The notes under the pieces were generated by a model, which was not told the origin of the DNA, did not search any database, and saw only the letters and a list, made by a program, of their open reading frames with translations. From an uncultured Phascolarctobacterium sp. (GTDB lineage: Bacteria > Bacillota > Negativicutes > Acidaminococcales > Acidaminococcaceae): DNA of 9,940 nucleotides. Shown here piece after piece: positions 1 through 6,496 of the stretch (positions within the stretch are counted from its first letter, which is position 1; the number at the start of each line of letters is the position of its first letter). A program made the position numbers and the translations under genes. The stretch is taken from assembly GCA_934234275.1 (NCBI GenBank), contig CAKQHU010000040.1, forward strand, positions 1-9,940, given 5' to 3'.

Positions 1-114
1 GATTATCTCTTCGCTAGTTTCCTGCTCAGGGCAGTTTTGTGTTGTTATATTGTCCAGTTCCTTTCTGTGGCGGTTCGATGACCGCGTATAACAGAATTCT
101 GTGTTGTACTGCAT
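1..114 (-). CDS. possible N-terminal fragment of an unrecognised protein, running off the left edge
   Basis: On the minus strand an ATG at 114-112 opens a frame of 38 codons without a stop up to the window edge. It begins MQYNTEFCYTRSSNRHRKEL and is polar and charged, unlike the hydrophobic readings of the other strand here. A perfect extended -10 (TGATATAAT on the minus strand) ends 19 bases before the ATG, so the untranslated leader would be only about 12 nt. No convincing Shine-Dalgarno is visible, which weakens the call. A 16-bp palindrome covers the start codon. If real, the gene is divergent from the XRE regulator at 250 and could be its target. I do not recognise the protein. The edge cuts it, and a chance open frame of this length is quite possible. 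Confidence 0.38.
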   Translation of the reverse strand, partial: MQYNTEFCYTRSSNRHRKELDNITTQNCPEQETSEEII

Positions 115-127
115 CAAGCTCTTGATG
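112..127. repeat. 16-bp palindrome, possible operator or leader hairpin
   Basis: The arms CATCAAG and CTTGATG are perfect inverted repeats separated by CT. The palindrome lies just downstream of the minus-strand -10 (133-138), so it covers the expected transcription start and the ATG of the possible left-edge gene. It could be a repressor site or an RNA hairpin over the start codon. There is no direct evidence for either. Confidence 0.4.
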
Positions 128-132
128 GGGCT

Positions 133-141
133 ATTATATCA
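133..141 (-). promoter_or_regulatory. extended -10 promoter, minus strand
   Basis: Read on the minus strand this is TGA followed by TATAAT, a perfect extended -10 element. No good -35 hexamer is visible at the usual distance (about 156-161), which is common for extended -10 promoters. That -35 position touches the left arm of the inverted repeat at 160-189, so a protein bound there could block this promoter. It would drive the possible left-edge gene. Confidence 0.5.
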
Positions 142-159
142 CGGAAAATTTGAAAGATT

Positions 160-189
160 CGTATATGTATCAGATATGCTACATATACG
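160..189. promoter_or_regulatory. perfect 10-bp inverted repeat, likely operator for the XRE regulator
   Basis: CGTATATGTA (160-169) and TACATATACG (180-189) are exact reverse complements separated by 10 bases. The half-site centres are therefore 20 bp apart, two helical turns, as expected for a dimeric helix-turn-helix repressor. The site lies about 60 bp before the XRE gene start and beside the divergent minus-strand -10. A possible plus-strand -35 (TTGAAA, 150-155) sits next to the left arm. I infer autoregulation and control of the divergent gene by the protein encoded at 250-555. No other copy of the half-site was seen before the methyltransferase gene. Confidence 0.6.
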
Positions 190-249
190 TTTTCGCTGCT
201 CTTTTTGTAATACGCTGTTAGCAAAATAGTGATATTTTGAGGTGACAGT

Positions 250-555
250 ATGCTAAAAAGACGCAGAACTTTTCAGGCGCAGGAGATTGGGGAGCTGGAT
301 TTTTCCGAGGAGCTTTTGGAGCTGGGAGTGCTGATAGGCTCGTACCGCACGGCGCGGGGCATTAAGCAGGAGGATATGGCGAAGCTGTTGGGGATGTCAC
401 GCATTACGCTGAGCAGGATTGAAAACAGTTGGCTGCCTTTGACTATGGAGAATTTTTTTAAGATGGCTGCTATTTTTGAGGTACGACCGGAGTATTTGCT
501 GCAGGAGCTGGCGCGGGTGACGCAAAGGAAGTGGAGCAGGAAAGGGGAGGATTGA
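250..555 (+). CDS. XRE-family helix-turn-helix transcriptional regulator, 101 aa
   Basis: A small DNA-binding protein of the Cro/C1 (XRE) type. Residues about 26-84 form the HTH_3 fold. Helix 2 is near residues 40-48 (start QEDMAKLLG), and the recognition helix SRITLSRIEN (50-59) carries the usual S-R-I-E pattern. About 25 charged residues precede the fold and a short basic tail (RKWSRKGED) follows, with no second domain. ATG 250 is chosen because GAGGTGA lies at 239-245. A perfect inverted repeat at 160-189 upstream is a good candidate for its own operator. The methyltransferase starts 200 bp downstream on the same strand, so a controller (C) protein role for that restriction-modification system is possible. 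The separate promoter before the methyltransferase and the lack of a shared operator there do not support it directly. Confidence 0.85.
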   Translation: MLKRRRTFQAQEIGELDFSEELLELGVLIGSYRTARGIKQEDMAKLLGMSRITLSRIENSWLPLTMENFFKMAAIFEVRPEYLLQELARVTQRKWSRKGED

Positions 556-605
556 GGGAGAGTTGCATTGTTAGAACAAGTTCGGCAGGAATTAACTGAA
601 AATGC

Positions 606-634
606 GTGACGCTTTAATTTTTTTGTGCTAAAAT
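606..634 (+). promoter_or_regulatory. predicted promoter of the restriction-modification operon
   Basis: GTGACG (606-611, four of six to TTGACA) is followed after exactly 17 bases by TAAAAT (629-634, five of six to TATAAT). TG plus one base directly before the -10 makes it an extended -10. Transcription would start near 641 and give a leader of about 115 nt before the GTG at 756. No promoter is visible closer to the gene, so transcripts have to cross the hairpin at 700-755. Confidence 0.55.
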
Positions 635-654
635 TAAATAATAGACATTCAACT

Positions 655-755
655 CCCCCCCCGGGGACATTTTCGGGCGGTAGTTAAAATAAACCTTCCA
701 ACCTCCGGGGCTGGGGAAATTTGATGCAAATTTTCTCAGTCTGGGAGGTTTTTTT
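655..755 (+). promoter_or_regulatory. structured leader with two mutually exclusive pairings before the methyltransferase
   Basis: Pairing 1 is the terminator-like hairpin at 700-755, whose outer stem contains the Shine-Dalgarno. Pairing 2 joins CCCCGGGG at 659-666 with 703-710, eight consecutive pairs including one G-U. Pairing 2 uses up bases 703-706 of the 5' outer arm of pairing 1 and would release the ribosome binding site and weaken the terminator. The layout resembles a riboswitch or attenuator with an anti-terminator arm, but I recognise no known riboswitch class, and the trigger is unknown. The base pairing was read directly and the regulatory role is inferred. Confidence 0.45.
700..755 (+). 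terminator. nested hairpin plus U-tract that buries the Shine-Dalgarno (attenuator-like)
   Basis: The outer stem pairs AACCTCC (700-706) with GGAGGTT (744-750). Inside it, 711-723 pairs with 727-739 as a 13-bp stem with two G-U pairs and the loop ATG. Seven T residues (749-755) follow directly and the GTG start is the next base. This is the form of an intrinsic terminator. Its 3' outer arm is also the ribosome binding site (GGGAGG, 743-748), so the same structure could stop transcription and block translation. It might instead be only the terminator of something upstream, but no promoter lies between it and the gene. Confidence 0.6.
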
Positions 756-2891
756 GTGTGCCAAGAACAACAAACGTCTGCTGATGTGCAGGAAACAGCT
801 TTAGCAGAATTAGATAAAAATATATTGCTTATCCTGCTTAAGGACAGCAGCACAGGAAAGAATATCCTTTGGGCGACAGATGATTACAAGGATCTTGGCA
901 TTGGCTTTGCTGCGGATGATGAAATTACCTTACCGGCGATTACCGGTGCTCATGGCAATTTGATTAAACCGCGTGCCCTTAAAAGCAAGGAAGAACAGGG
1001 AGCGCGCACCCGCAATATGGCAGAGGTTTTTACCCCTTTATGGATTTGCAACAAGCAGAACAACCTTGCGGATAATGCCTGGTTTGGACGCGAAAACGTC
1101 TTTAATACCGAATGCGGAACTGACTGGCAGGCGACTGAGGGCAAAATTGCTTTTCCAAGTGAAGATGGCGCTAATGGTTGGAGAGCTTATATTGCCAGCA
1201 AGCGTTTGGAAATTACCTGTGGTGAAGCGCCGTACCTTGCCAGCCGTTACGATACCATGACGGGCGAAATAGTGCCTTTGGAAAAGCGCATTGGTCTGCT
1301 GGATAGAAAGCTGCGTGTTATTAACGAGCGTACACGCAACCTTAAGGACAGGGAAAGAGCCAAAAAGCGTTGGCTGGAGCTGGCAACATTGGCGGTACGC
1401 AGTATTTATGGCTTTGAATGGGCCGGCGACAACATTTTGCTGGCAAGGGAAAATTTGCTTTTTACTGTTGCCGATTATTACGCTGCCAAGTTTGGCGATG
1501 CTTTAGATATGGAAATGCTGGAGCATTTTGCGGAAATAATTTCGTGGAATATTTGGCAGATGGATGGGTTGAAGGCAGTTGTACCCAATAGCTGCCATGA
1601 CTATAAAAAAGAACGGCAGGCAGTGTCGCCTAACCTATTTTTGGCAAAGGACTTCAGCGACCGCACCTTAAAGCGCAGCGTGAGCCCTTGCGATGTGGAT
1701 GAGGACGAGCGCCAAAAGTGCCAAGGCTGTTTGAAGGATAATATTGAGCTACATAATGGCGTTTATTGCAGAATCAAGAATTGGTCGACAGGCAAGATTT
1801 TACAATTTAAGGATATGCTGGACGGTGAAGGGAGCGAGGGTGTTATGAGTAAGGATTTTAAGTTTGATGTGGTGATTGGTAATCCGCCGTATCAGGATAG
1901 AACAATAGGCGAAAATAGAACGTACCAACCACCTGTTTATCATCTGTTCTTGGATGAAGCATATAAACTTTCTGATAAAGTTATGATGATTCATCCTGCA
2001 AGATTCTTGTTTAATGCCGGAAGCACACCGAAAGAATGGAATCAAAAGATGCTGCATGATAAGCATTTTTCTATCGTTATGTATGAAGCTGATTGCAGCA
2101 AAATATTTCCAAATACGGAAATAAAGGGCGGAATAGTAATTTCATATCATGATAACACCAAAGATTTCGGTGAGATAGACGTCTTTACAATTTATCCTGA
2201 GCTAAATGCTTTGATGAAAAAAGTTGTAAACAGAAGTGATTTTTCGAGTATTAGTGAAATTATTAGCGGACGTAGTATGTATAGATTTACGAAAAAAATG
2301 CATGATGAAGTTCCGAATGCGGCTCAAAAGTTAAGCAAGGGACATGAAAATGATTTAACTTCTAATGTCTTTGAAAAATTACCTGATGTAATGACTGAAT
2401 CATTGTATGATGATATTAGGGAGCATTATCGTATTTTGGGAAGAATAAATAATGAGCGTGCATATAGATTTGTAAAAAAAGAGTATATTGTTGATAATAA
2501 ATATATTCCCAAGTATAAACTCTTTATGCCGCAATCTAGTGGTAACGGTGGGTTAGGGGAAACAATGGCTCCGTCAGTTGTTGGCTTACCTGGGGAAGCG
2601 ACAACCGATACGTTTTTGAGTGTAGGACTTTTTGACACAGAAATTGAAGCTGAAAATTTGTACAAATATATAAAATGCAAATTTACTAGGGCTTTATTAA
2701 GTATTCTTAAGATTACACAGGCCAATACAAGCCAAAAATGGCTTAAAGTTCCCCTCCAAGACTTCACCCCTGCTTCCGACATTGACTGGTCAAAATCCAT
2801 TCATGAAATTGACCTGCAGCTTTACAAAAAGTATGGTCTGTCTGACGAAGAAATAAACTTTATCGAAACTCATGTAAAGGAGATGGCGTAA
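756..2891 (+). CDS. Eco57I-type adenine-N6 DNA methyltransferase of a restriction-modification system, 711 aa
   Basis: Predicted to methylate the exocyclic N6 of adenine in a specific DNA site using S-adenosylmethionine, which protects host DNA from the nuclease encoded next. Visible motifs in order: AEVFTP (89-94, motif X-like), LEITCGEAPY (151-160, at the place of SAM motif I), GFEWAGDNILLARENLL (219-235, motif II region), and the catalytic NPPY (376-379) in VVIGNPPYQD. Cysteines 312, 322, 325 and 338 around a CQGC core suggest a small metal-binding insert before the catalytic motif. Residues about 385-670 are the likely target-recognition region and are encoded by clearly AT-richer DNA. 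The start is GTG 756, with GGGAGG at 743-748 and no other initiator before the conserved sequence. The stop abuts the ATG of the helicase-nuclease, so the two are translationally linked. Methylation specificity cannot be read from the sequence. Confidence 0.88.
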   Translation: MCQEQQTSADVQETALAELDKNILLILLKDSSTGKNILWATDDYKDLGIGFAADDEITLPAITGAHGNLIKPRALKSKEEQGARTRNMAEVFTPLWICNKQNNLADNAWFGRENVFNTECGTDWQATEGKIAFPSEDGANGWRAYIASKRLEITCGEAPYLASRYDTMTGEIVPLEKRIGLLDRKLRVINERTRNLKDRERAKKRWLELATLAVRSIYGFEWAGDNILLARENLLFTVADYYAAKFGDALDMEMLEHFAEIISWNIWQMDGLKAVVPNSCHDYKKERQAVSPNLFLAKDFSDRTLKRSVSPCDVDEDERQKCQGCLKDNIELHNGVYCRIKNWSTGKILQFKDMLDGEGSEGVMSKDFKFDVVIGNPPYQDRTIGENRTYQPPVYHLFLDEAYKLSDKVMMIHPARFLFNAGSTPKEWNQKMLHDKHFSIVMYEADCSKIFPNTEIKGGIVISYHDNTKDFGEIDVFTIYPELNALMKKVVNRSDFSSISEIISGRSMYRFTKKMHDEVPNAAQKLSKGHENDLTSNVFEKLPDVMTESLYDDIREHYRILGRINNERAYRFVKKEYIVDNKYIPKYKLFMPQSSGNGGLGETMAPSVVGLPGEATTDTFLSVGLFDTEIEAENLYKYIKCKFTRALLSILKITQANTSQKWLKVPLQDFTPASDIDWSKSIHEIDLQLYKKYGLSDEEINFIETHVKEMA

Positions 2892-5800
2892 ATGGCTATG
2901 CAAATCAACATCAACCCCTACGCAAACATAGTCCCAAAAATCTACGCCTATACCACTCCCGAAATCGCCCGTCATAACGGTTGGACGAAGATTGGCTACA
3001 CCGAGCAGCCTTCCGTCAAAAAGCGTATCGAACAGCAGACAAAAACCGCGGACGTGCGCTTTAACATAGAATGGCAGCAGGAAGCACGCTATACGGACGG
3101 CAGCGGTGAATATTTTACAGACCACAATTTCCATGACTATCTGGAACGCTTTGAAGACATCAAGCGTGAGCCTAACACCGAATGGTTTAATGTCGATGGT
3201 CCTACGTCCCAACAGCTGCTGTGGAAATTTGCTGCCCGCAGCTATGCGCACGTACAGGCTAAGAATAAGCTTACCTACATCCTGCGCCGCGAACAGCAGC
3301 AGGCAGTAGACGCAACATACGCCTACTACAAAAAATGCCTGCAGACCGGCGAAAGAGAAAAAGCAGAATTCCTGTGGAACGCCAAACCGCGCTTTGGCAA
3401 AACACTGACAAGCTATGACTTCATGCGCAAAATGGACGCACGCATGGTGCTCATTGTTACCAATCGTCCGGCAATCGCCAACTCCTGGTTCGACGACTTT
3501 GAAAAATTCATCGCCTGGCAAACAGATTACCGTTTCGTCAGCACCACCGACTCCCTCAAGGAAAGAGCAACACTTACACGAGAGCAATTTTTGAACGCAC
3601 AACTTGAGGCCGAAGATAAAAACCAAGAGCTGCGCATGGTAGCTTTTTTGAGCTTACAGGATTTAAAAGGTTCCGTTTACTTTGGCGGTACTATAGATAA
3701 ACTAAGATGGGTTGCCGAAAACAACTGGGATTTGCTCATCATCGACGAAGCGCATGAGGGTGTAGACACTCACAAAACAGATAAAGCATTTGACAAAATC
3801 AACCGCAAATTTGCGCTGCACCTTTCGGGTACACCGTTCAAAGCGGTAGCTATGGGGAAGTTTGCGCAGGAGCAGATTTTTAACTGGACCTTCAGCGACG
3901 AGCAGGAAGCAAAGGATAATTGGCATGAGGAAACACTCAACCCCTATGCCTGCATGCCGCGCATGAACATGTACACTTACCAGATGTCGCAGATTGCCAT
4001 TGACAAGGTAAACCGCGGTATCGATTTGTCCGACGATGATAAAACAGAATTTGCCTTTGATTTAAACGAATTCTTCAAGACCAACGAACGTGGTCAGTTC
4101 ATCCATAAAAACGAAGTAAAAAAATTCCTGGACGCTCTTGTAGAGCAGGAAAAATTCCCCTTTTCTACACCGGAGCTACGCAAGGAACTGGCACACACCT
4201 TCTGGCTTTTGGAGCGCGTTGACAGTGCCAAAGCATTGGCCAAAATGCTCAAAGAGCACTCTGTGTTTGAAAAATACGAAATAGTGCTGGCAGCAGGTGA
4301 TGGCAGACTTGAAGAAGACGATGCAACCAAAAGCAAGCGCAGCTTTGACAAGGTGCGTGAAGCTATCAAAAACCATGAAAAAACCATCACCTTAAGCGTA
4401 GGCCAGCTTACAACAGGTGTCACTATTCCCGAATGGACAGCAGTCTTCATGCTCAGTAACATGAAAAGCCCTGCGGAATATATTCAGGCTGCCTTCAGAG
4501 CGCAGAACCCCTTTAAATTTGAAAAGGACGGCAAGCTCTATCAAAAGGAGAACGCTTACATCTTTGATTTTGCACCTGAGCGCACCTTGATGATCTTTGA
4601 CGAATTTGCCAACAGCCTTTATTCCCAAACTACCGGAGGCAAAGGTACAAAGAGTGAACGTGAAGAAAACATCAAGCGTCTGCTGAACTTCTTTGCCGTT
4701 TTTGCCGAAGACCAGGACGGTAAAATGGAGCAGGTGGACGCAGCCAAGGTGTTGACCATTCCGCTGAAAATCAAAACCGAAGAAGTAATCCGCCGTGGCT
4801 TTATGAGTAATATGCTCTTTAGTAACATTGGCGTTGTCTTTAATGCGCCCAAAGAAGTAGTCGAGATTCTGAATAAAATGGAACCTGTCAAAGAGCAGGG
4901 AAGCCGCAAAGAAAAGCTGGACCATGAAGAACTGCAGGAAGTTCCGGTTGACGAAAACGGTAATATTGAAATACCTCAGGAAACTGTAGTCAACCAGACC
5001 AATGCTGTATTCGGTGAAAAAATTTATGAAGTGGTGCCTGTAAAACCGCTGGAACCGTATAAGGAAGTCGGCGATGACACTAAACCGGAAGAAGCAATGG
5101 CGGTAGGCTTGGCACAGAAAATAGCTGAAACTTTGCATGATGGTATCTACGGTGAACAGGCACAAAGCGATTATGGCTTGACCAAGGCAGAAAGCAAACG
5201 CATTGAAGAAAAGGTTCAAAAGCAAGCGGAAGAAGCACTGAAGCGTGTAGCCGAAGACTTTACTGATAAGAAGAAAGTCTTGGAAGCTGATTTGCAGCAT
5301 GAGCTTGCCAAAGCAACGACCGAAGCCGAAAAAACTCAGATTCAGGCAGAGCACGCAGAAAAGGTGCAGCAGGCTACGCAGGAGTTTAACGAAGCTATAG
5401 AAAAGCGCACGCAGGAAGTAATAGTCGAAAGTGCGCAAAAGGTTGTCGAAGAGCAGGAAACCAAAAAAGAAGAAAAGAAAATGCGTAGCTTTGAGGGCAA
5501 TATCAGGGACAGACTGCGTGGCTTTGCACGTACCATTCCCAGTTTTATCATGGCTTATGGCGATGACAAGCTCGTTCTGAAGAACTTTGAAAACTATCCG
5601 AAAGAAGAAGTTTTTAAAGATGTAACCAGTGTTACTGTTGATGAATTCAAAATGCTGCGCGATGGCTTTGAATATACCGACGAAGAAACCGGCGAAAAGA
5701 AAAAATTCCCCGGTGGCGTTTTTGATGAAGATGTATTTGACAGCTCTGTGCAGGAATTTTTACACAAAAAGCGCGAGCTGGCAGATTATTTTGCCGAAAC

Positions 5801-6248
5801 CAGCGAAGAAGATATCTTTGACTATATCCCACCGCAGAAAACAAACCAAATCTTTACGCCCAAAAAGGTTGTGCAGATGATGGTAGACCAGCTGGTGGAA
5901 ACAGAACCGCATATCTTTGAATCTCCTGATAAAACCTTTGTCGACTTCTACATGAAGTCAGGCCTATATATTACAGAGATAGTCAAACGCTTGTATCGCA
6001 ACAAGGTGTTGAAGTCCATAATTCCGGATGATAAAGAACGCGTTAAGCACATTCTGGAATGTCAGGTGTTTGGCTTTGCGCCGACGCAGATTATCTATGA
6101 TATCACGATGTCCTATATCTTTGGCTTTGACGAAGAGGCCAAGAACATCAGCCGTCGCAACTTCTTCTGCGAAGATACGCTGCCGTATGCAGAACGTGGT
6201 GAGCTGCAAAAGCTGGTTAACGAAAAGCTGGAGGACAGAATAAAATAG
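2892..6248 (+). CDS. GIY-YIG nuclease / SF2 DEAH helicase restriction protein, 1118 aa
   Basis: Probable restriction subunit: an ATP-driven DNA motor with its own nuclease. Residues 16-105 look like a GIY-YIG domain of the T5orf172 type: KIYAYTT (16-22), WTKIGYTEQ (31-39), Arg45 as candidate catalytic arginine, and a later TEWF. The motor follows: AKPRFGKT (164-171, Walker A), IIDEAH (283-288, Walker B), LSGTP (311-315, motif III), QLTTGVTIP (505-513, motif V) and QAAFRAQ (532-538, motif VI). Residues about 764-863 are Lys/Glu/Ala-rich and predicted coiled coil. The C-terminus has NQIFTP (985-990) and VDFYMKSG (1017-1024), which resemble methyltransferase motifs X and I, but no NPPY follows. 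ATG 2892 abuts the methyltransferase stop and has GGAG at 2879-2882. ATG 2898 is an alternative start. A PD-(D/E)XK nuclease, the usual partner of such motors, is not seen. Confidence 0.85.
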   Translation: MAMQININPYANIVPKIYAYTTPEIARHNGWTKIGYTEQPSVKKRIEQQTKTADVRFNIEWQQEARYTDGSGEYFTDHNFHDYLERFEDIKREPNTEWFNVDGPTSQQLLWKFAARSYAHVQAKNKLTYILRREQQQAVDATYAYYKKCLQTGEREKAEFLWNAKPRFGKTLTSYDFMRKMDARMVLIVTNRPAIANSWFDDFEKFIAWQTDYRFVSTTDSLKERATLTREQFLNAQLEAEDKNQELRMVAFLSLQDLKGSVYFGGTIDKLRWVAENNWDLLIIDEAHEGVDTHKTDKAFDKINRKFALHLSGTPFKAVAMGKFAQEQIFNWTFSDEQEAKDNWHEETLNPYACMPRMNMYTYQMSQIAIDKVNRGIDLSDDDKTEFAFDLNEFFKTNERGQFIHKNEVKKFLDALVEQEKFPFSTPELRKELAHTFWLLERVDSAKALAKMLKEHSVFEKYEIVLAAGDGRLEEDDATKSKRSFDKVREAIKNHEKTITLSVGQLTTGVTIPEWTAVFMLSNMKSPAEYIQAAFRAQNPFKFEKDGKLYQKENAYIFDFAPERTLMIFDEFANSLYSQTTGGKGTKSEREENIKRLLNFFAVFAEDQDGKMEQVDAAKVLTIPLKIKTEEVIRRGFMSNMLFSNIGVVFNAPKEVVEILNKMEPVKEQGSRKEKLDHEELQEVPVDENGNIEIPQETVVNQTNAVFGEKIYEVVPVKPLEPYKEVGDDTKPEEAMAVGLAQKIAETLHDGIYGEQAQSDYGLTKAESKRIEEKVQKQAEEALKRVAEDFTDKKKVLEADLQHELAKATTEAEKTQIQAEHAEKVQQATQEFNEAIEKRTQEVIVESAQKVVEEQETKKEEKKMRSFEGNIRDRLRGFARTIPSFIMAYGDDKLVLKNFENYPKEEVFKDVTSVTVDEFKMLRDGFEYTDEETGEKKKFPGGVFDEDVFDSSVQEFLHKKRELADYFAETSEEDIFDYIPPQKTNQIFTPKKVVQMMVDQLVETEPHIFESPDKTFVDFYMKSGLYITEIVKRLYRNKVLKSIIPDDKERVKHILECQVFGFAPTQIIYDITMSYIFGFDEEAKNISRRNFFCEDTLPYAERGELQKLVNEKLEDRIK

Positions 6249-6284
6249 CGCACTCGTAAAAGTAAATAAGCACCAAAAACACCA

Positions 6285-6317
6285 AAGGCGTTCTACCGAA
6301 CTGCGGTAGAACGCCTT
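6285..6317. repeat. perfect 14-bp hairpin repeat, copy 1, after the restriction gene
   Basis: AAGGCGTTCTACCG (6285-6298) and CGGTAGAACGCCTT (6304-6317) pair perfectly around AACTG. A near-identical copy in the same orientation lies after the Rpn gene at 7334-7366. No T-run follows on the plus strand, so this copy is a poor intrinsic terminator for the restriction gene. It may still act as a 3'-end stabiliser or be one end of a repeated cassette. Confidence 0.75.
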
Positions 6318-6354
6318 ACTTCTCAAACATAATTACCGAATCTTCACACTATTC

Positions 6355-6383
6355 TTGACATTTATGCAATTATCTGATAATAT
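6355..6383 (+). promoter_or_regulatory. strong predicted promoter of the Rpn-like gene
   Basis: A perfect TTGACA (6355-6360), a 17-base spacer and TAATAT (6378-6383) preceded by TGA, an extended -10. The start would be near 6390, leaving about 107 nt of leader. The leader includes a small ACGCT/AGCGT hairpin (6417-6432) and then the terminator-like hairpin at 6443-6480. Confidence 0.65.
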
Positions 6384-6442
6384 AACTCCATAAGATTTAG
6401 CACGCCTGCGCGGAGTACGCTCACTGCAGCGTCATGTAGAAC

Positions 6443-6480
6443 GCCTTATGTATTATTGAGTAGTGCATAAGGCATTTTTT
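6443..6480 (+). terminator. terminator-like hairpin directly before the Rpn ribosome binding site
   Basis: GCCTTATG (6443-6450) pairs with CATAAGGC (6466-6473) and six T residues follow (6475-6480). The Shine-Dalgarno GGGAG starts only four bases later, at 6484. Because the promoter is upstream, every transcript of the gene must pass this structure, so it would act as an attenuator. Its 5' side lies within GTAGAACGCCTTA (6436-6448), identical to the right arm of the hairpin repeats on both sides of the gene. Confidence 0.6.
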
Positions 6481-6496
6481 GAAGGGAGTTTAAAGA

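Noticed and set aside
604..624. GCG-TGA-CGC followed by a T-run as terminator of the XRE gene
   Set aside because: The stem is only three or four pairs with a tiny loop, too weak to call, and it overlaps the better-supported promoter of the methyltransferase.
724..804. 26-codon upstream frame starting at the ATG in the loop of the methyltransferase leader hairpin and overlapping the GTG start
   Set aside because: It has only a weak G-rich stretch as ribosome binding site and no recognisable leader-peptide codon run. It could still interfere with translation, but nothing in the sequence supports it beyond position.
2790..3626. Minus-strand open frame of 278 codons
   Set aside because: Antisense to the methyltransferase end and the GIY-YIG domain, with Cys/Phe/Val-rich sequence and no family resemblance.
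4392..5438. Minus-strand open frame of 348 codons
   Set aside because: Opposite the coiled-coil and motor parts of the restriction protein. Its Phe/Leu-rich composition is the expected mirror of Lys/Glu codons.
6434..6439. ATG-TAG start-stop pair in the Rpn leader
   Set aside because: There is no Shine-Dalgarno before it and such pairs occur often by chance.
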